Positions 24,248 to 33,067 of a stretch of 64,000 bases of DNA are shown piece after piece. Origin of the DNA: an uncultured Clostridia bacterium (GTDB lineage: Bacteria; Bacillota; Clostridia; Christensenellales; Borkfalkiaceae); the NCBI GenBank assembly GCA_949282385.1, contig CASDOP010000006.1:41343-105342 (forward strand). The letters run 5' to 3'. Within the stretch, counting starts at the first letter, position 1, and every line of letters begins with the position of its first letter. Made by a program: the position numbers and the translations under genes. The notes under the pieces were generated by a model. The model was not told the origin of the DNA, did not search any database, and worked only from the letters and a program-made list of their open reading frames with translations.

Positions 24248-25198
24248 TTATTCCTTGACGCCGCCCATATTTACGCCCTTGGCGAAATATTTCTGGATGA
24301 AGGGATAAATTACCAATATTGGAATTATTGCGCATACAACCATCGCATACACTGCAGAAACGGGCGAGAACGCACCTGTGGAAGTATAACTTTCGAGGAT
24401 ACCTTCCCATCTGGTACTGTCTTCCGAAGGATTGTAGCGGCTGCTGTCTGTCAGCTGCGTCCACTCTTCGATGAAGTCGCGGATATAAACCTGTACGGGC
24501 CAGGAATATTTCTGATCTTCGCCCATAACCTTATATGCCCAGAAGTAGCCGTTCCAACGGGAAATTCCGAAGAAGAGCGCAACCGTTGCAATGGTTGCCT
24601 TGCTCATGGGGATATATACTTTGAAAAGCACCTGCATTTCGGTAGCGCCGTCTATGCGGGCTGCTTCTTCGATTTCGGAAGGCACGCCTTCGAAGGAGTT
24701 ACGGAGAAGTATGATGTTGGTCGCATTCATACCCATCGCGATAACGACGAGCCATTTGAGGTCGGTTATGCCTGCGCCTGCGAATATTACCGCCGTATTC
24801 TGATAGTTGAGGTACTGAGGAACGATACCTGCCGAGAACCACATCGTGAAGACGAGGAAGAAGTTCCAGCCGTGTCTGCCGAGCAATCTCTTTTTTGAAA
24901 GAGCGTAACCGCCAAGTATCGAATAACCCAAAGCCCAAATCGTACCTACGAAGGTAACAAACAGCGTGTTGGAATAGTTAATCCAGAATTTGGAGTCTAC
25001 AACGACGAATTTAAATGCGCTTATCTGGAAGTCTACGGGGAAGAGTACCACAGAGCCCTGATCCACCGCGTCCATGCCGCTCATTGCCGAAGAAACGGCA
25101 TATATGAGGGGATATACGCACATTATCGCAAAAACTATCAGGAAGAAGTAAGCGACAATTCTGAAAATAAGTTCTGAAAGTTCTGTTTTTCTTTTCAT
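24248..25198 (-). CDS. Carbohydrate ABC permease, YtcP/LplC type
   Basis: A 316-residue inner-membrane permease with six predicted helices. The cytoplasmic EAA loop is visible as EEAARIDGATEMQVLFKVYI, the coupling site for the ATPase. The N-terminal YPLIYAVSSAMSG segment and the SRWNGYFWA stretch are typical of the YtcP family that imports complex oligosaccharides, including rhamnogalacturonan fragments in bacilli. The ATG at 25198 has a GGAGGG box; an upstream in-frame ATG overlaps the preceding gene and lacks a site. It pairs with the permease gene just upstream. Confidence 0.94.
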   Translation of the reverse strand: MKRKTELSELIFRIVAYFFLIVFAIMCVYPLIYAVSSAMSGMDAVDQGSVVLFPVDFQISAFKFVVVDSKFWINYSNTLFVTFVGTIWALGYSILGGYALSKKRLLGRHGWNFFLVFTMWFSAGIVPQYLNYQNTAVIFAGAGITDLKWLVVIAMGMNATNIILLRNSFEGVPSEIEEAARIDGATEMQVLFKVYIPMSKATIATVALFFGISRWNGYFWAYKVMGEDQKYSWPVQVYIRDFIEEWTQLTDSSRYNPSEDSTRWEGILESYTSTGAFSPVSAVYAMVVCAIIPILVIYPFIQKYFAKGVNMGGVKE

Positions 25199-25214
25199 AC
25201 TTGCGCTCCCTCCA

Positions 25215-26288
25215 TCAATAAAGCGATATATCTGCAGCGCCGCGGGCAATCTTGTTTGCGCCGATAACCAGCAACATGCCGATAAAGTTGTTCAGCATTT
25301 CCGCCGCCATACCATAAGCCTGATACGTCTTGTCCTGATTGGTCGACCAGCTGTTCGACAAAGTGGAAACAACCATTGCCACTTCGTAGTTGCCGCTCTT
25401 GAGCAACAGGAATATCTTTTCGTAGCCTACGGAAAGAAGCGAACCTATCTTCATTATCAGCATTATGACGACAGTTGAAAGTATGCTGGGAATTACGACG
25501 TATCTCATCTGTGCCATCTTGCCCGCGCCGTCTATTTGCGCAGCCTCGTACGAGGTGGGCGAAACGGCTATTACCGCGGCGAAGAAGACTATCGAGTCGT
25601 AACCGGCATGCTCCCACAAGTCTGTTATTACATAAATAGTCCTGTAATACTGCGTCGTGTTTATGAGACCCTGAGATATAAGCTGAGGATCTGCGCCGAA
25701 AAGTCCGAACAGGTTGGACAAAAGACCGGGCGTCTGCGTAGCGCCGCCGATACCGGGGCTTTCGGGACGGAAGAGCATTATTGCAAGCGTGGTAACGATA
25801 ACCGTCGAAAGGAACTTAGGAAGGTACGTGCATACCTGCAGAATACTTCTTGCTATGTTGGAACGAACTTCGTTGAAGAACAACGCAAGTATTATGGGTG
25901 TAGGGAAGCCGAACAGAAGTCCGTAGAACGCAGTTATGAACGTATTTCTGAACGCGTTCCAGAACTGCGGCGAAAGATCCGAACTTGCTCCGAGTATCTG
26001 CTCGAAGTATCTTATACCTGCCCAGTCCTGCTCGTTTACCCTGTCGCCCGTGGTGGGGTTTCTGAAACATCCGGTAAGTTCATACATGGGCATGTACTTC
26101 CAGAGCAGGTAAACAAGGGCCATGGGAACAAGCATCAGATACAGACGCCAGTCGGTCAGAACCGACCTGAGTATCTCCTTACCCCTGTTTTTTTCGACTT
26201 CGTCCCTGACTGACTGCTCGGGAGACTTATAATAAGTACCCGTAAGCTCGTCGTATTCAAGGAAGTCATCATATTTGAGTTTAACCAT
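25215..26288 (-). CDS. Carbohydrate ABC permease, LplB type
   Basis: A 357-residue permease of the LplB/YteP family. About 45 charged N-terminal residues precede the first helix, which is longer than usual. The YLMLVPMALVYLLWKYMPMYEL segment region leads into six helices, and the EAA loop reads YEAAQIDGAGKMAQMRYVVI. It would form a heterodimer with the permease encoded downstream. The start has a GGAGG box. It is the second gene of the operon and follows an unrecognised membrane protein. Confidence 0.94.
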   Translation of the reverse strand: MVKLKYDDFLEYDELTGTYYKSPEQSVRDEVEKNRGKEILRSVLTDWRLYLMLVPMALVYLLWKYMPMYELTGCFRNPTTGDRVNEQDWAGIRYFEQILGASSDLSPQFWNAFRNTFITAFYGLLFGFPTPIILALFFNEVRSNIARSILQVCTYLPKFLSTVIVTTLAIMLFRPESPGIGGATQTPGLLSNLFGLFGADPQLISQGLINTTQYYRTIYVITDLWEHAGYDSIVFFAAVIAVSPTSYEAAQIDGAGKMAQMRYVVIPSILSTVVIMLIMKIGSLLSVGYEKIFLLLKSGNYEVAMVVSTLSNSWSTNQDKTYQAYGMAAEMLNNFIGMLLVIGANKIARGAADISLY

Positions 26289-26342
26289 CTAAACTTCCTC
26301 CATATCATGTATTTTATATGGTTAATTTGAAATCAGATTTAA

Positions 26343-27098
26343 TTATTCTTGCGGCTCGCCGTCCTCTTCGCCGCCGTCCCGCCGTTTCAACCTGTCCGCA
26401 GCCCTGTCGTTGCGGAAAAGTTTTGCGTCGTAAGCGTCCATCGAGGCGAGGTCTCTAAGGTCTTCGTCGTCCAGTTCTGTGTAACCTTCCCACTTATCCT
26501 CTTCGGCAGGTCTTACCTTGCTGCCTTTATACAATTCCGTAAGGTAAGTTTTCTGGTCAACCATCATTCCGTTTATCATGCGGAGAATGAGTATGCCGAA
26601 GAATGCGAATACAACATTCAGAGATTCGAAAGTAAGGTTTTCGTAGAGCGAATAAACAAAGTTATGTCCGTAACACAAGCATATTATAACTCGCCCCGCC
26701 ACAACGACTATGTAACCGATTATGCAGTACAGCAAAGTCATGTACCAGGAGGACATCCATTTCTTTTTGGGAACGAGCAGAAAAATCAGGGGTATCAACG
26801 CCAGAAAGCTGTTGCCTATACAATAAATAATATATTGTTCGGCAATAGCGCCGTTCATCCAACAATACAGCAATCCGTCGGCAAACGGGAAAATAACTCC
26901 CCACCATCCCCATCTGATAAAAACTATGAGAGAAACGAGGAGCATGACAGAAACAGTAAACGTCATTCCCTGGAACCACCTGCTTACGGCGAAAACATTT
27001 ATAGCTTCGCATACGCACATTATCAGAAGAAAAATCAGCAGATCCGCCGTTCTGTACTGTGCATACGAAAGCTGCTTGTTTGTACCTTTATTGCTCAT
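26343..27098 (-). CDS. First gene of the pectin ABC operon: six-helix membrane protein
   Basis: A 251-residue protein with six predicted helices (between about residues 19 and 180) and a charged cytoplasmic tail rich in Asp, Glu and Arg. The compact six-helix core of small loops is reminiscent of ECF-type S components or other small carriers, but no family signature is visible, so no function is assigned. It is the promoter-proximal gene of the ABC operon. No clear ribosome binding site precedes the ATG despite a leader of about 55 bases, which suggests weak or regulated translation. A YtcP-type transporter normally does not need such a subunit. Confidence 0.75.
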   Translation of the reverse strand: MSNKGTNKQLSYAQYRTADLLIFLLIMCVCEAINVFAVSRWFQGMTFTVSVMLLVSLIVFIRWGWWGVIFPFADGLLYCWMNGAIAEQYIIYCIGNSFLALIPLIFLLVPKKKWMSSWYMTLLYCIIGYIVVVAGRVIICLCYGHNFVYSLYENLTFESLNVVFAFFGILILRMINGMMVDQKTYLTELYKGSKVRPAEEDKWEGYTELDDEDLRDLASMDAYDAKLFRNDRAADRLKRRDGGEEDGEPQE

Positions 27099-27160
27099 AT
27101 CGTTTTACTTAAACAATTTTGAACCAACGCAAATGTTCCTATTTATCATTTAACGAACAC

Positions 27161-27189
27161 ATTATAACATAGGATTTTTTAAAAATCAA
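27161..27189 (-). promoter_or_regulatory. Promoter of the pectin ABC operon
   Basis: On the minus strand TTGATT (27184-27189) and a perfect TATAAT (27161-27166) are spaced by 17 bases, in the spacer shared with the divergent pectinesterase gene. Confidence 0.75.
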
Positions 27190-27211
27190 TATATATTTTG
27201 CAATTTTTACA

Positions 27212-27240
27212 TTGTTTCACAAAAAAACTTGTGCTATAAT
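27212..27240 (+). promoter_or_regulatory. Promoter of the pectinesterase gene with an internal inverted repeat
   Basis: TTGTTT (27212-27217) and TATAAT (27235-27240) are spaced by 17 bases. The spacer contains CACAA (27218-27222) facing TTGTG (27229-27233), a possible operator that would block the polymerase when bound. Confidence 0.7.
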
Positions 27241-27266
27241 ATTTTTACAAAACGGGAGGTATTTTT

Positions 27267-28235
27267 ATGAAAATTATTCACCTGTCGCCGTCTGACGACA
27301 TTACGCATATATTGGATAATCTTGACGAACCTGCCACAATATATCTTGCCGAAGGCACTTATCGCGCCAAATTATGGGTTAAGGCGGACAACGTAAAAAT
27401 TATAGGCGCGGGGCGTGAAACAACAAAAATAACTTTTGACGACGCCGCTAAAAAGCCTCATGCCGACGGCAGGGAGTATAACACTTTCCGCACCTACACC
27501 CTCTGCTTTACGGGTTCGGGCTGCTCGGTTGAAAATCTTACCGTCGAAAATTCCAACGCTCACCCGGAAGAAGTCGGACAGTGCGTGGCTCTTTCGGTCA
27601 ACGCAAAGGATTTTGTTGCAAAGAACGTTGATTTGCGTTCGACGCAGGATACGCTTTTCACCTCGCCCTTTCCCGACGACCTCGTGATACGCTATTCGGG
27701 ACTTACCGACGACCCGACATATTATGACGGATTTATACCCAAAAAACAGCTCTGTCTCGAGGGGAGCGCCGTGCAGATTTACAAAAACTGCCGCATTTAC
27801 GGCAGCGTAGACTTTATTTTCGGCTGCGCAGAGGCGTACTTCGACGGCTGCGAACTTATTTCTGTTGCCGACGCGAGGAACAGCGGATACGTCGCCGCGC
27901 CCGCCCACAGCCTCAAGCAGGAAAGAGGATATACCTTTATAAACTGCACATTTGCTGGCGGAGGCGCGAAGGACGGAACTGTTTACCTCGCCCGTCCCTG
28001 GCGGGACTTCGGCAAGTGCGACTTTATAGACTGCGAATTGGGCGGGCATATATCCCCCCTCCTTTTCGACAAGTGGAACGACACTTACCGCGACAAAACC
28101 TGCCGCTTTTCATACAGCGGGCTGAAATCCTCCTCCCCCCTTTCGCCCGTACCCTGGTCGAAGGAGCTTAAAGACGAGGAAAGAAAAGCCGTTCTCGACC
28201 GTTACGAGCTTGTAGCAAAGCGGCTGAAAGTATAA
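27267..28235 (+). CDS. Pectinesterase, carbohydrate esterase family 8
   Basis: A 322-residue beta-helix enzyme that removes methyl groups from pectin galacturonate. The CE8 signatures are all visible: GQCVALSV with Gln105, the STQDT motif with Gln127 and Asp128, VDFIFG with Asp182, and RPW with Arg243 and Trp245. No signal peptide is present, so it would act on imported, still methylated oligosaccharides in the cytoplasm. It has a GGGAGG box and its own promoter, divergent from the ABC operon. Demethylation makes the products acceptable to GH28 and the uronate pathway. Confidence 0.93.
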   Translation: MKIIHLSPSDDITHILDNLDEPATIYLAEGTYRAKLWVKADNVKIIGAGRETTKITFDDAAKKPHADGREYNTFRTYTLCFTGSGCSVENLTVENSNAHPEEVGQCVALSVNAKDFVAKNVDLRSTQDTLFTSPFPDDLVIRYSGLTDDPTYYDGFIPKKQLCLEGSAVQIYKNCRIYGSVDFIFGCAEAYFDGCELISVADARNSGYVAAPAHSLKQERGYTFINCTFAGGGAKDGTVYLARPWRDFGKCDFIDCELGGHISPLLFDKWNDTYRDKTCRFSYSGLKSSSPLSPVPWSKELKDEERKAVLDRYELVAKRLKV

Positions 28236-28295
28236 ACTTAAAAAATCGGCTGAAAAAACCGACACGAAAACGAATTTATAAATTTAAAACGCAAA

Positions 28296-28330
28296 GCCCC
28301 GCGCGGCAGATTGCCGCGCGGGGCTTTTTT
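28296..28330. terminator. Terminator between pectinesterase and uxaC
   Basis: A 12-base GC stem (28296-28307 with 28313-28324) is followed by six T on the plus strand. It ends the pectinesterase transcript and may also serve the convergent uxaC operon, which ends at 28401. Confidence 0.88.
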
Positions 28331-28400
28331 CAAAATTTATCGAAAATTTATGAGATTTTAACGCATAGCCTGCCGCCGCGTAGGCAGCCGCGTTCAGGCA

Positions 28401-29813
28401 TTAAAATCCGAAGTATTCCTTTGCGTTGTTGTAGCAAACGTCTTCGACTATCTTGCCGAGCGTTTCCATCTCTTCTGCGGGATACTGACCGCTCTCTACG
28501 AGGCGACCGAGCATCTGGCAGAGCAAGCGCCTGTAATACTCGTGGCGGGGATATGCGAGGAAGGAACGCGAGTCTGTGAGCATGCCCACGGACTGAGCTA
28601 CGAGACCTACCTGCATGAGCGTTTCGAGGTTCTGACGCATGCCGTCCTGCTGATCGAGGAACCACCATGCCGTGCCGACCTGCACTCTGCCCTTTACGCC
28701 CTCTTTCTGGAAGCAGCCTGCAAGGACGGTGAGCGCATAGTTGTCGCGGGGGTTGAGGCAATAGAGAATGGTCTTGGGAAGAGCGTCCTGTTCGTCGAGC
28801 GCACCGAGCAGAGCGGAAAGCTTTTCCATATAAACGGCGTCTTCGATTGCGTCGTAACCCGTGTCGGGACCGATTTTCTTGAGCATCGACTTGGAGTTGT
28901 TGCGGAGAGCGCCGATATGGTACTGCTGAACCCAGCCGAACTTGGAATACTGCTTGCCGAGGAACAGAAGGATATATCCCTTGTACTTGTCCTGCTCTTC
29001 CAGCGAAATCTTTTCGCCTTTAAGTCCCTTGAGGTAAATTGCGTTTGCCTCTTCATAGGTTGCAGGAGCATAGCATACCACGTCGAGAGCGTGGTCGGAG
29101 AGCTTGGAACCCATGGAATCGAAGAATGCAATTCTCTCTGCGAGAGCGTCGCACAGAGCGTTGAGGTCGTCGAGAGGTCTGCCGACAACCTTGGAAAGCT
29201 GAGCCACCCAGTCTGCGAACCACGAAAGTTCGACGTTTATCGCCTTATCGGGGCGGAACGCGGGACGAACCTTGACTTTGAGCGTCTTGTCCTCGTTCAT
29301 CTTTTTATGCCATTCGAGGCTGTCGACGGGGTCGTCGGTCGTGCAGACGGTCTTGACGTTGAACTTTTCCATCATCTTTCTGGCAGTCAGAGTTTCGAGA
29401 ACTTTGTTTGCCTCGTCCCAGATTTTCTTTGCGTTCTTGGGATTGATGATGTCGTTTATTCCGAAATACCTCTGCATTTCGAGGTGCGACCAGTGATAGA
29501 GAGGGTTGCCGACGAAATAGGGCATGCTCTCTACGAACTGGCAGTATTTTTTGTAGTCGTCGTCGGGACCGGAGATGCTGTCTTCCTCATAGCCCCTTGC
29601 GCGGAGTGCGCGCCACTTGTAGTGGTCGCCGTATCTGTCGCCTGCGCCCAGCCATACTTCCGCGAGGTTTCTGAACTTCTTGTCCTCGTAAATTTCCTTG
29701 GGCTGAAGGTGGCAGTGATAGTCTATAATGGGCATCTTTTCGGCGTGCTCGTGATATAACTTTTTAGCCGTTTCCGTGTCTAACAGAAAGTCTTTGTCCA
29801 TGAATGCTTTCAT
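28401..29813 (-). CDS. uxaC: Glucuronate/galacturonate isomerase
   Basis: A 470-residue amidohydrolase-fold isomerase of normal length. The start MKAFMDKDFLLDTETAKKLY and the HCHLQPKEIYEDK segment carry the metal-binding H-x-H. Near the C-terminus TDSRSFLAYPRHEYYRRLLC is diagnostic for UxaC. It converts D-galacturonate to D-tagaturonate (and glucuronate to fructuronate), the first step of uronate catabolism. The start overlaps the uxaA stop by one base (TAATG), so the genes are coupled. It is the last gene of the uronate operon. Confidence 0.97.
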   Translation of the reverse strand: MKAFMDKDFLLDTETAKKLYHEHAEKMPIIDYHCHLQPKEIYEDKKFRNLAEVWLGAGDRYGDHYKWRALRARGYEEDSISGPDDDYKKYCQFVESMPYFVGNPLYHWSHLEMQRYFGINDIINPKNAKKIWDEANKVLETLTARKMMEKFNVKTVCTTDDPVDSLEWHKKMNEDKTLKVKVRPAFRPDKAINVELSWFADWVAQLSKVVGRPLDDLNALCDALAERIAFFDSMGSKLSDHALDVVCYAPATYEEANAIYLKGLKGEKISLEEQDKYKGYILLFLGKQYSKFGWVQQYHIGALRNNSKSMLKKIGPDTGYDAIEDAVYMEKLSALLGALDEQDALPKTILYCLNPRDNYALTVLAGCFQKEGVKGRVQVGTAWWFLDQQDGMRQNLETLMQVGLVAQSVGMLTDSRSFLAYPRHEYYRRLLCQMLGRLVESGQYPAEEMETLGKIVEDVCYNNAKEYFGF

Positions 29814-31285
29814 TATAAGGTTACTCCCGTTTTGAATATTGCAATTTCCTTAGTGTTGTTGATTTCGTTTTTGGTCTGCTTTCCGCCCGCAACTTCGACT
29901 ATAAGCTCGATGAGAGCTTCGAGCTGCGTGGGGAAATCGCTTTCGAGCACCGCGCCCGCATTGAAGTCAATCCAGTTGGGCTTCTTTGCGGCAAGCTCGG
30001 AGTTGGTAGCGATTTTGAGCGTGGGGATAAATCCGCCGAAGGGCGTGCCGCGTCCCGTGGTGAACAGAACGAGGTGGCAGCCAGCCGCGCCGAGATTGGT
30101 TACGGCGCACATGTCGTTGCCGGGACCGTTGAGAAGGTTAAGTCCCTTCTCGGTAACCAGCCCGTCGTCGAATACTACGTCGGTTATTGGACCGGAACCC
30201 GACTTCTGCGTGCAGCCGCAGGACTTATCCTCGAGCGTGGTTATGCCGCCCGCCTTGTTGCCGGGCGAAGGATTTTCGCCCACGGGCTGTCCGTTAGCGC
30301 GGAAATAGTCCTTGAAATCGTTTATGAGTTTAACCGTCTTTTCAAAGGTAGCCTTATCCTTGCAGCGGTTCATGAGCAGCTGTTCCGCGCCGAACATTTC
30401 GGGCACTTCGGAAAGCACGCTCGTGCCGCCGACGGATACGATGTAGTCGGAGAAAAGTCCCACGAGGGGATTTGCGGTTATGCCCGAAAGACCGTCGCTG
30501 CCGCCGCACTTCAAGCCGACTTTGAGGCAGGATATATCGGTGAGCTGTCTTTTGTCCTTCTTTATGACTTCGGCAATCTGCCTGCAAAGCTCTACGCCCG
30601 TGCCGATTTCGTCTTCGACGTCCTGGCAGACGAGAAATTTAATCCTGTCGGTATCGATTTCGCCGAGACCTGCCTTAAAGGCGTCCATCTGGTTGTTTTC
30701 GCAGCCGAGACCTAAAACGAGAACGCCGCCAGCGTTGGGATGCTTGACCATTTTCTGAAGCATGAACTTGGTTCTTTCGTGGTCGTCGCCAAGCTGTGAA
30801 CAGCCGTAGGGATGAGTGAATGTGAATATGCCGTCAAAACCCTCTTCGCCGTACTGCGCCTTGAAGGTTTCGACAATCTCTTTAGCCTGACCGTTTACGC
30901 AGCCGACGGTGGGAATCACCCACAGTTCGTTGCGTATGCCGACGTCGCCGTTTGCGCGGCGATAGACGTTGACCTGGCGCATCTTGCCTGCGGGCAGGGT
31001 GCAGTCAACCTTATTGTAGGTATATTCGAGATTTTCGTTTAAGTTGGTCTTTACGTTGTGCGTATGCACATGCTCGCCGACGGAAATATCTTCTGTTGCG
31101 TGAGCTATGGGCGTGCCGTATTTGATAATGTTTTCGCCTTTCTTTATGGGACGAAGGGCAAATTTATGTCCCTTGGTGATGTCCTCGGCGAGAGTTACGC
31201 CCTCGTACTTTTCGCCCTTTTTGAGGTCGGTGAGCGCGACGGCTACATTATCGGCTACGTTTATTATTATCGTTTTCTTAGCCAT
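29813..31285 (-). CDS. uxaA: Altronate dehydratase
   Basis: A 490-residue UxaA with both the N-terminal SAF domain (about residues 1-95, GEHVHTHNVKTNL) and the large C-terminal iron-dependent dehydratase domain (FTHPYGCSQLGDDHERT, GLGCENNQ, LKCGGSDGLSGITANP). It dehydrates D-altronate to 2-keto-3-deoxygluconate in the cytoplasm. The start overlaps the end of uxaB by eight bases and the stop overlaps uxaC by one base. All landmark cysteines look present, so it should be active. Confidence 0.97.
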   Translation of the reverse strand: MAKKTIIINVADNVAVALTDLKKGEKYEGVTLAEDITKGHKFALRPIKKGENIIKYGTPIAHATEDISVGEHVHTHNVKTNLNENLEYTYNKVDCTLPAGKMRQVNVYRRANGDVGIRNELWVIPTVGCVNGQAKEIVETFKAQYGEEGFDGIFTFTHPYGCSQLGDDHERTKFMLQKMVKHPNAGGVLVLGLGCENNQMDAFKAGLGEIDTDRIKFLVCQDVEDEIGTGVELCRQIAEVIKKDKRQLTDISCLKVGLKCGGSDGLSGITANPLVGLFSDYIVSVGGTSVLSEVPEMFGAEQLLMNRCKDKATFEKTVKLINDFKDYFRANGQPVGENPSPGNKAGGITTLEDKSCGCTQKSGSGPITDVVFDDGLVTEKGLNLLNGPGNDMCAVTNLGAAGCHLVLFTTGRGTPFGGFIPTLKIATNSELAAKKPNWIDFNAGAVLESDFPTQLEALIELIVEVAGGKQTKNEINNTKEIAIFKTGVTL

Positions 31286-32726
31286 TTACAAATTCCTCGA
31301 CGGCGCTTCTCATGCCGTCTTTATCCATTTTTTCAAGGTAACCCGCAACAACCTTTGCGAGGTCGGGATGAATGTCGTTCATATCCATTTCCCACGCTTC
31401 CTTCCATGCGAGAGCGTTCTTCGCGAAAGCGAGGTAGTCGTTGCCGTTTTCAGCCCAGAGCTTTGCCCAGTGAGCGAGCAGTTCGGGGTCGTCCTTCAAT
31501 GCAATCTGTTCCTCGCCCCTCTTGCCCTTGTGGAATTCGCAAAGAGCCGCGAAAGCGAATACGAGGTGCAGGGGAAGCTTGCCCTTAATTCTTACATAGT
31601 CCGTAAGGGTGGGCAGAAGGCGCGTTCTGAACTTGGTAGTCGAGTTGAGCGCGATGGACATGAGTTCATGACGGATATAGGGGTTCTGGTATCTTTCGAT
31701 TACGGAGTTTGCGAAAGCTACCATCTGGTCCTGAGGCAGGTCTATGGTGGGGTTGACCTCGTCGAACACGAAGTCGCGCACGAACTTGCCGATTGTGGGG
31801 TCGTTTACGGCTTCGCCGACGGTGTCTATGCCGCAGAGATATGCGACGGGAACCATCGCCGTGTGCGAACCGTTGAGAATTTTAACTTTGCGCTGTTTGT
31901 AAGGCTTGATGTCGTCTGCGAAGATGACGTTGAGACCCGTGCTGTCGGCGGGGAATACCTTCTGCACGAATTCTTCCTTCTTGAGTACCCAGAGGTGAAA
32001 AATTTCGCCCTTTACTATGTTGTTGTCGATATAACCGACTTCTTCGCGGATGGCGTCGATTTCGTTTCTGGGATAGCCGGGAACGATGCGGTCTACGAGC
32101 GTCGAGGTGAAGTGGTTTGCCTTCTGCATCCACTCGATGAACTTCTTGTCCATCTTGTTGTGTTCTGCAAGCTGGGTGAGGCACTTATACAGCTCTTCGC
32201 CGTTGTTGTCGATGAGTTCGCAGGGGATTATGGCGAGACCTTTGGTCATATCGCCGTTGAAATGGTCATATCTGCGCTTTAAGAGAGCGAGCATTTTGCC
32301 GGGGAAAGACTTGGGGCACTGAGAAAAATCGGTGTCGTTGGGGTCGAAAGCTATGCCCGCTTCGGTGGTATTGGAGATTATAACCTGTAAATCTTCGCTT
32401 TCGCCGTAGGAAAGGTAATGCTCGTACTGGGTGAAGGGGTCGATGCAGTCGCCTATTACGTTGATAACCTGGCTGCTCTTGACCTTTTCGCCCTTGTCTA
32501 TGCCTTCGAGACGGAGAGTGTAAAGTCCGTCCTGAGCCTCGAGATCCTTTACCCTGCCGAAGGGCATGGGCTGAACGACCGCAACGTCGGACGAAATTGC
32601 GCCGTTGTCGTTAAGGTTCTGGATAATCCAGTCTACAAACGCGCGGAGGAAGTTGCCTTCGCCGAACTGCATTATCTTTATTTTTCTTTCGGGTTTGTCA
32701 AATAATTTTTTGCTTATTGTTTCCAT
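31278..32726 (-). CDS. uxaB: Tagaturonate reductase
   Basis: A 482-residue long-chain mannitol-dehydrogenase-type enzyme. The N-terminal MQFGEGNFLRAFVDWIIQN holds the NAD-binding loop, and ILNGSHTAMVPVAYLCG with FVRDFVFDEVNPTID are typical of UxaB. It reduces D-tagaturonate to D-altronate with NADH. UxaB is preferred over UxuB because uxaA and uxaC follow directly. It is the first gene of the uxaBAC set, with a GGAG box about 11 bases from the ATG, after a 341-base spacer. Confidence 0.95.
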   Translation of the reverse strand: METISKKLFDKPERKIKIMQFGEGNFLRAFVDWIIQNLNDNGAISSDVAVVQPMPFGRVKDLEAQDGLYTLRLEGIDKGEKVKSSQVINVIGDCIDPFTQYEHYLSYGESEDLQVIISNTTEAGIAFDPNDTDFSQCPKSFPGKMLALLKRRYDHFNGDMTKGLAIIPCELIDNNGEELYKCLTQLAEHNKMDKKFIEWMQKANHFTSTLVDRIVPGYPRNEIDAIREEVGYIDNNIVKGEIFHLWVLKKEEFVQKVFPADSTGLNVIFADDIKPYKQRKVKILNGSHTAMVPVAYLCGIDTVGEAVNDPTIGKFVRDFVFDEVNPTIDLPQDQMVAFANSVIERYQNPYIRHELMSIALNSTTKFRTRLLPTLTDYVRIKGKLPLHLVFAFAALCEFHKGKRGEEQIALKDDPELLAHWAKLWAENGNDYLAFAKNALAWKEAWEMDMNDIHPDLAKVVAGYLEKMDKDGMRSAVEEFVNG

Positions 32727-33067
32727 AATTTATAAAGCTCCGGAACGATTATTAATTTTTCCCGTCCTTACGGGTCTGAACGGTCGGGGATTTCAAGCGC
32801 GCGGCGGCGCGCAGAAACAGCCGCGAACAATCACGCGAACAATTATATGTGTATGCGCACGCGCGTACCCGTGCACAAGCGCGCACGGCGATATGCCGAC
32901 GGCGCAGACATGCCGCACGGGGGTATTAAAAAATCAACGCCCGACCGCAAGTTGCGCGAAAAGGCGCAACGCTGCAGGCGATGCAAAGACATCGTCGCAA
33001 AGCCCTATCCGAGGGCGCGGTCAACAACGCCCTGCCATAAGGCGGAGCGAAGGAATATTTAAGATTT
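32727..33067. other. 341-base spacer between uxaB and the second MsmK gene
   Basis: I see no convincing gene here. The DNA is GC-rich with several short inverted repeats (for example CCCGT facing ACGGG near 32760-32775). On the minus strand a lone TATAAT near 32845 lacks a matching -35, so uxaBAC may be read from it under an activator or by read-through from the upstream genes. No T tract follows the MsmK gene. Confidence 0.5.

Noticed and set aside
31107..32282. Long open frame on the plus strand antisense to uxaB, and similar ones opposite GH105, uxaC, kdgK and the ATPase
   Set aside because: They follow the codon pattern of the well-identified genes on the other strand, have no ribosome sites and show no recognisable protein features.
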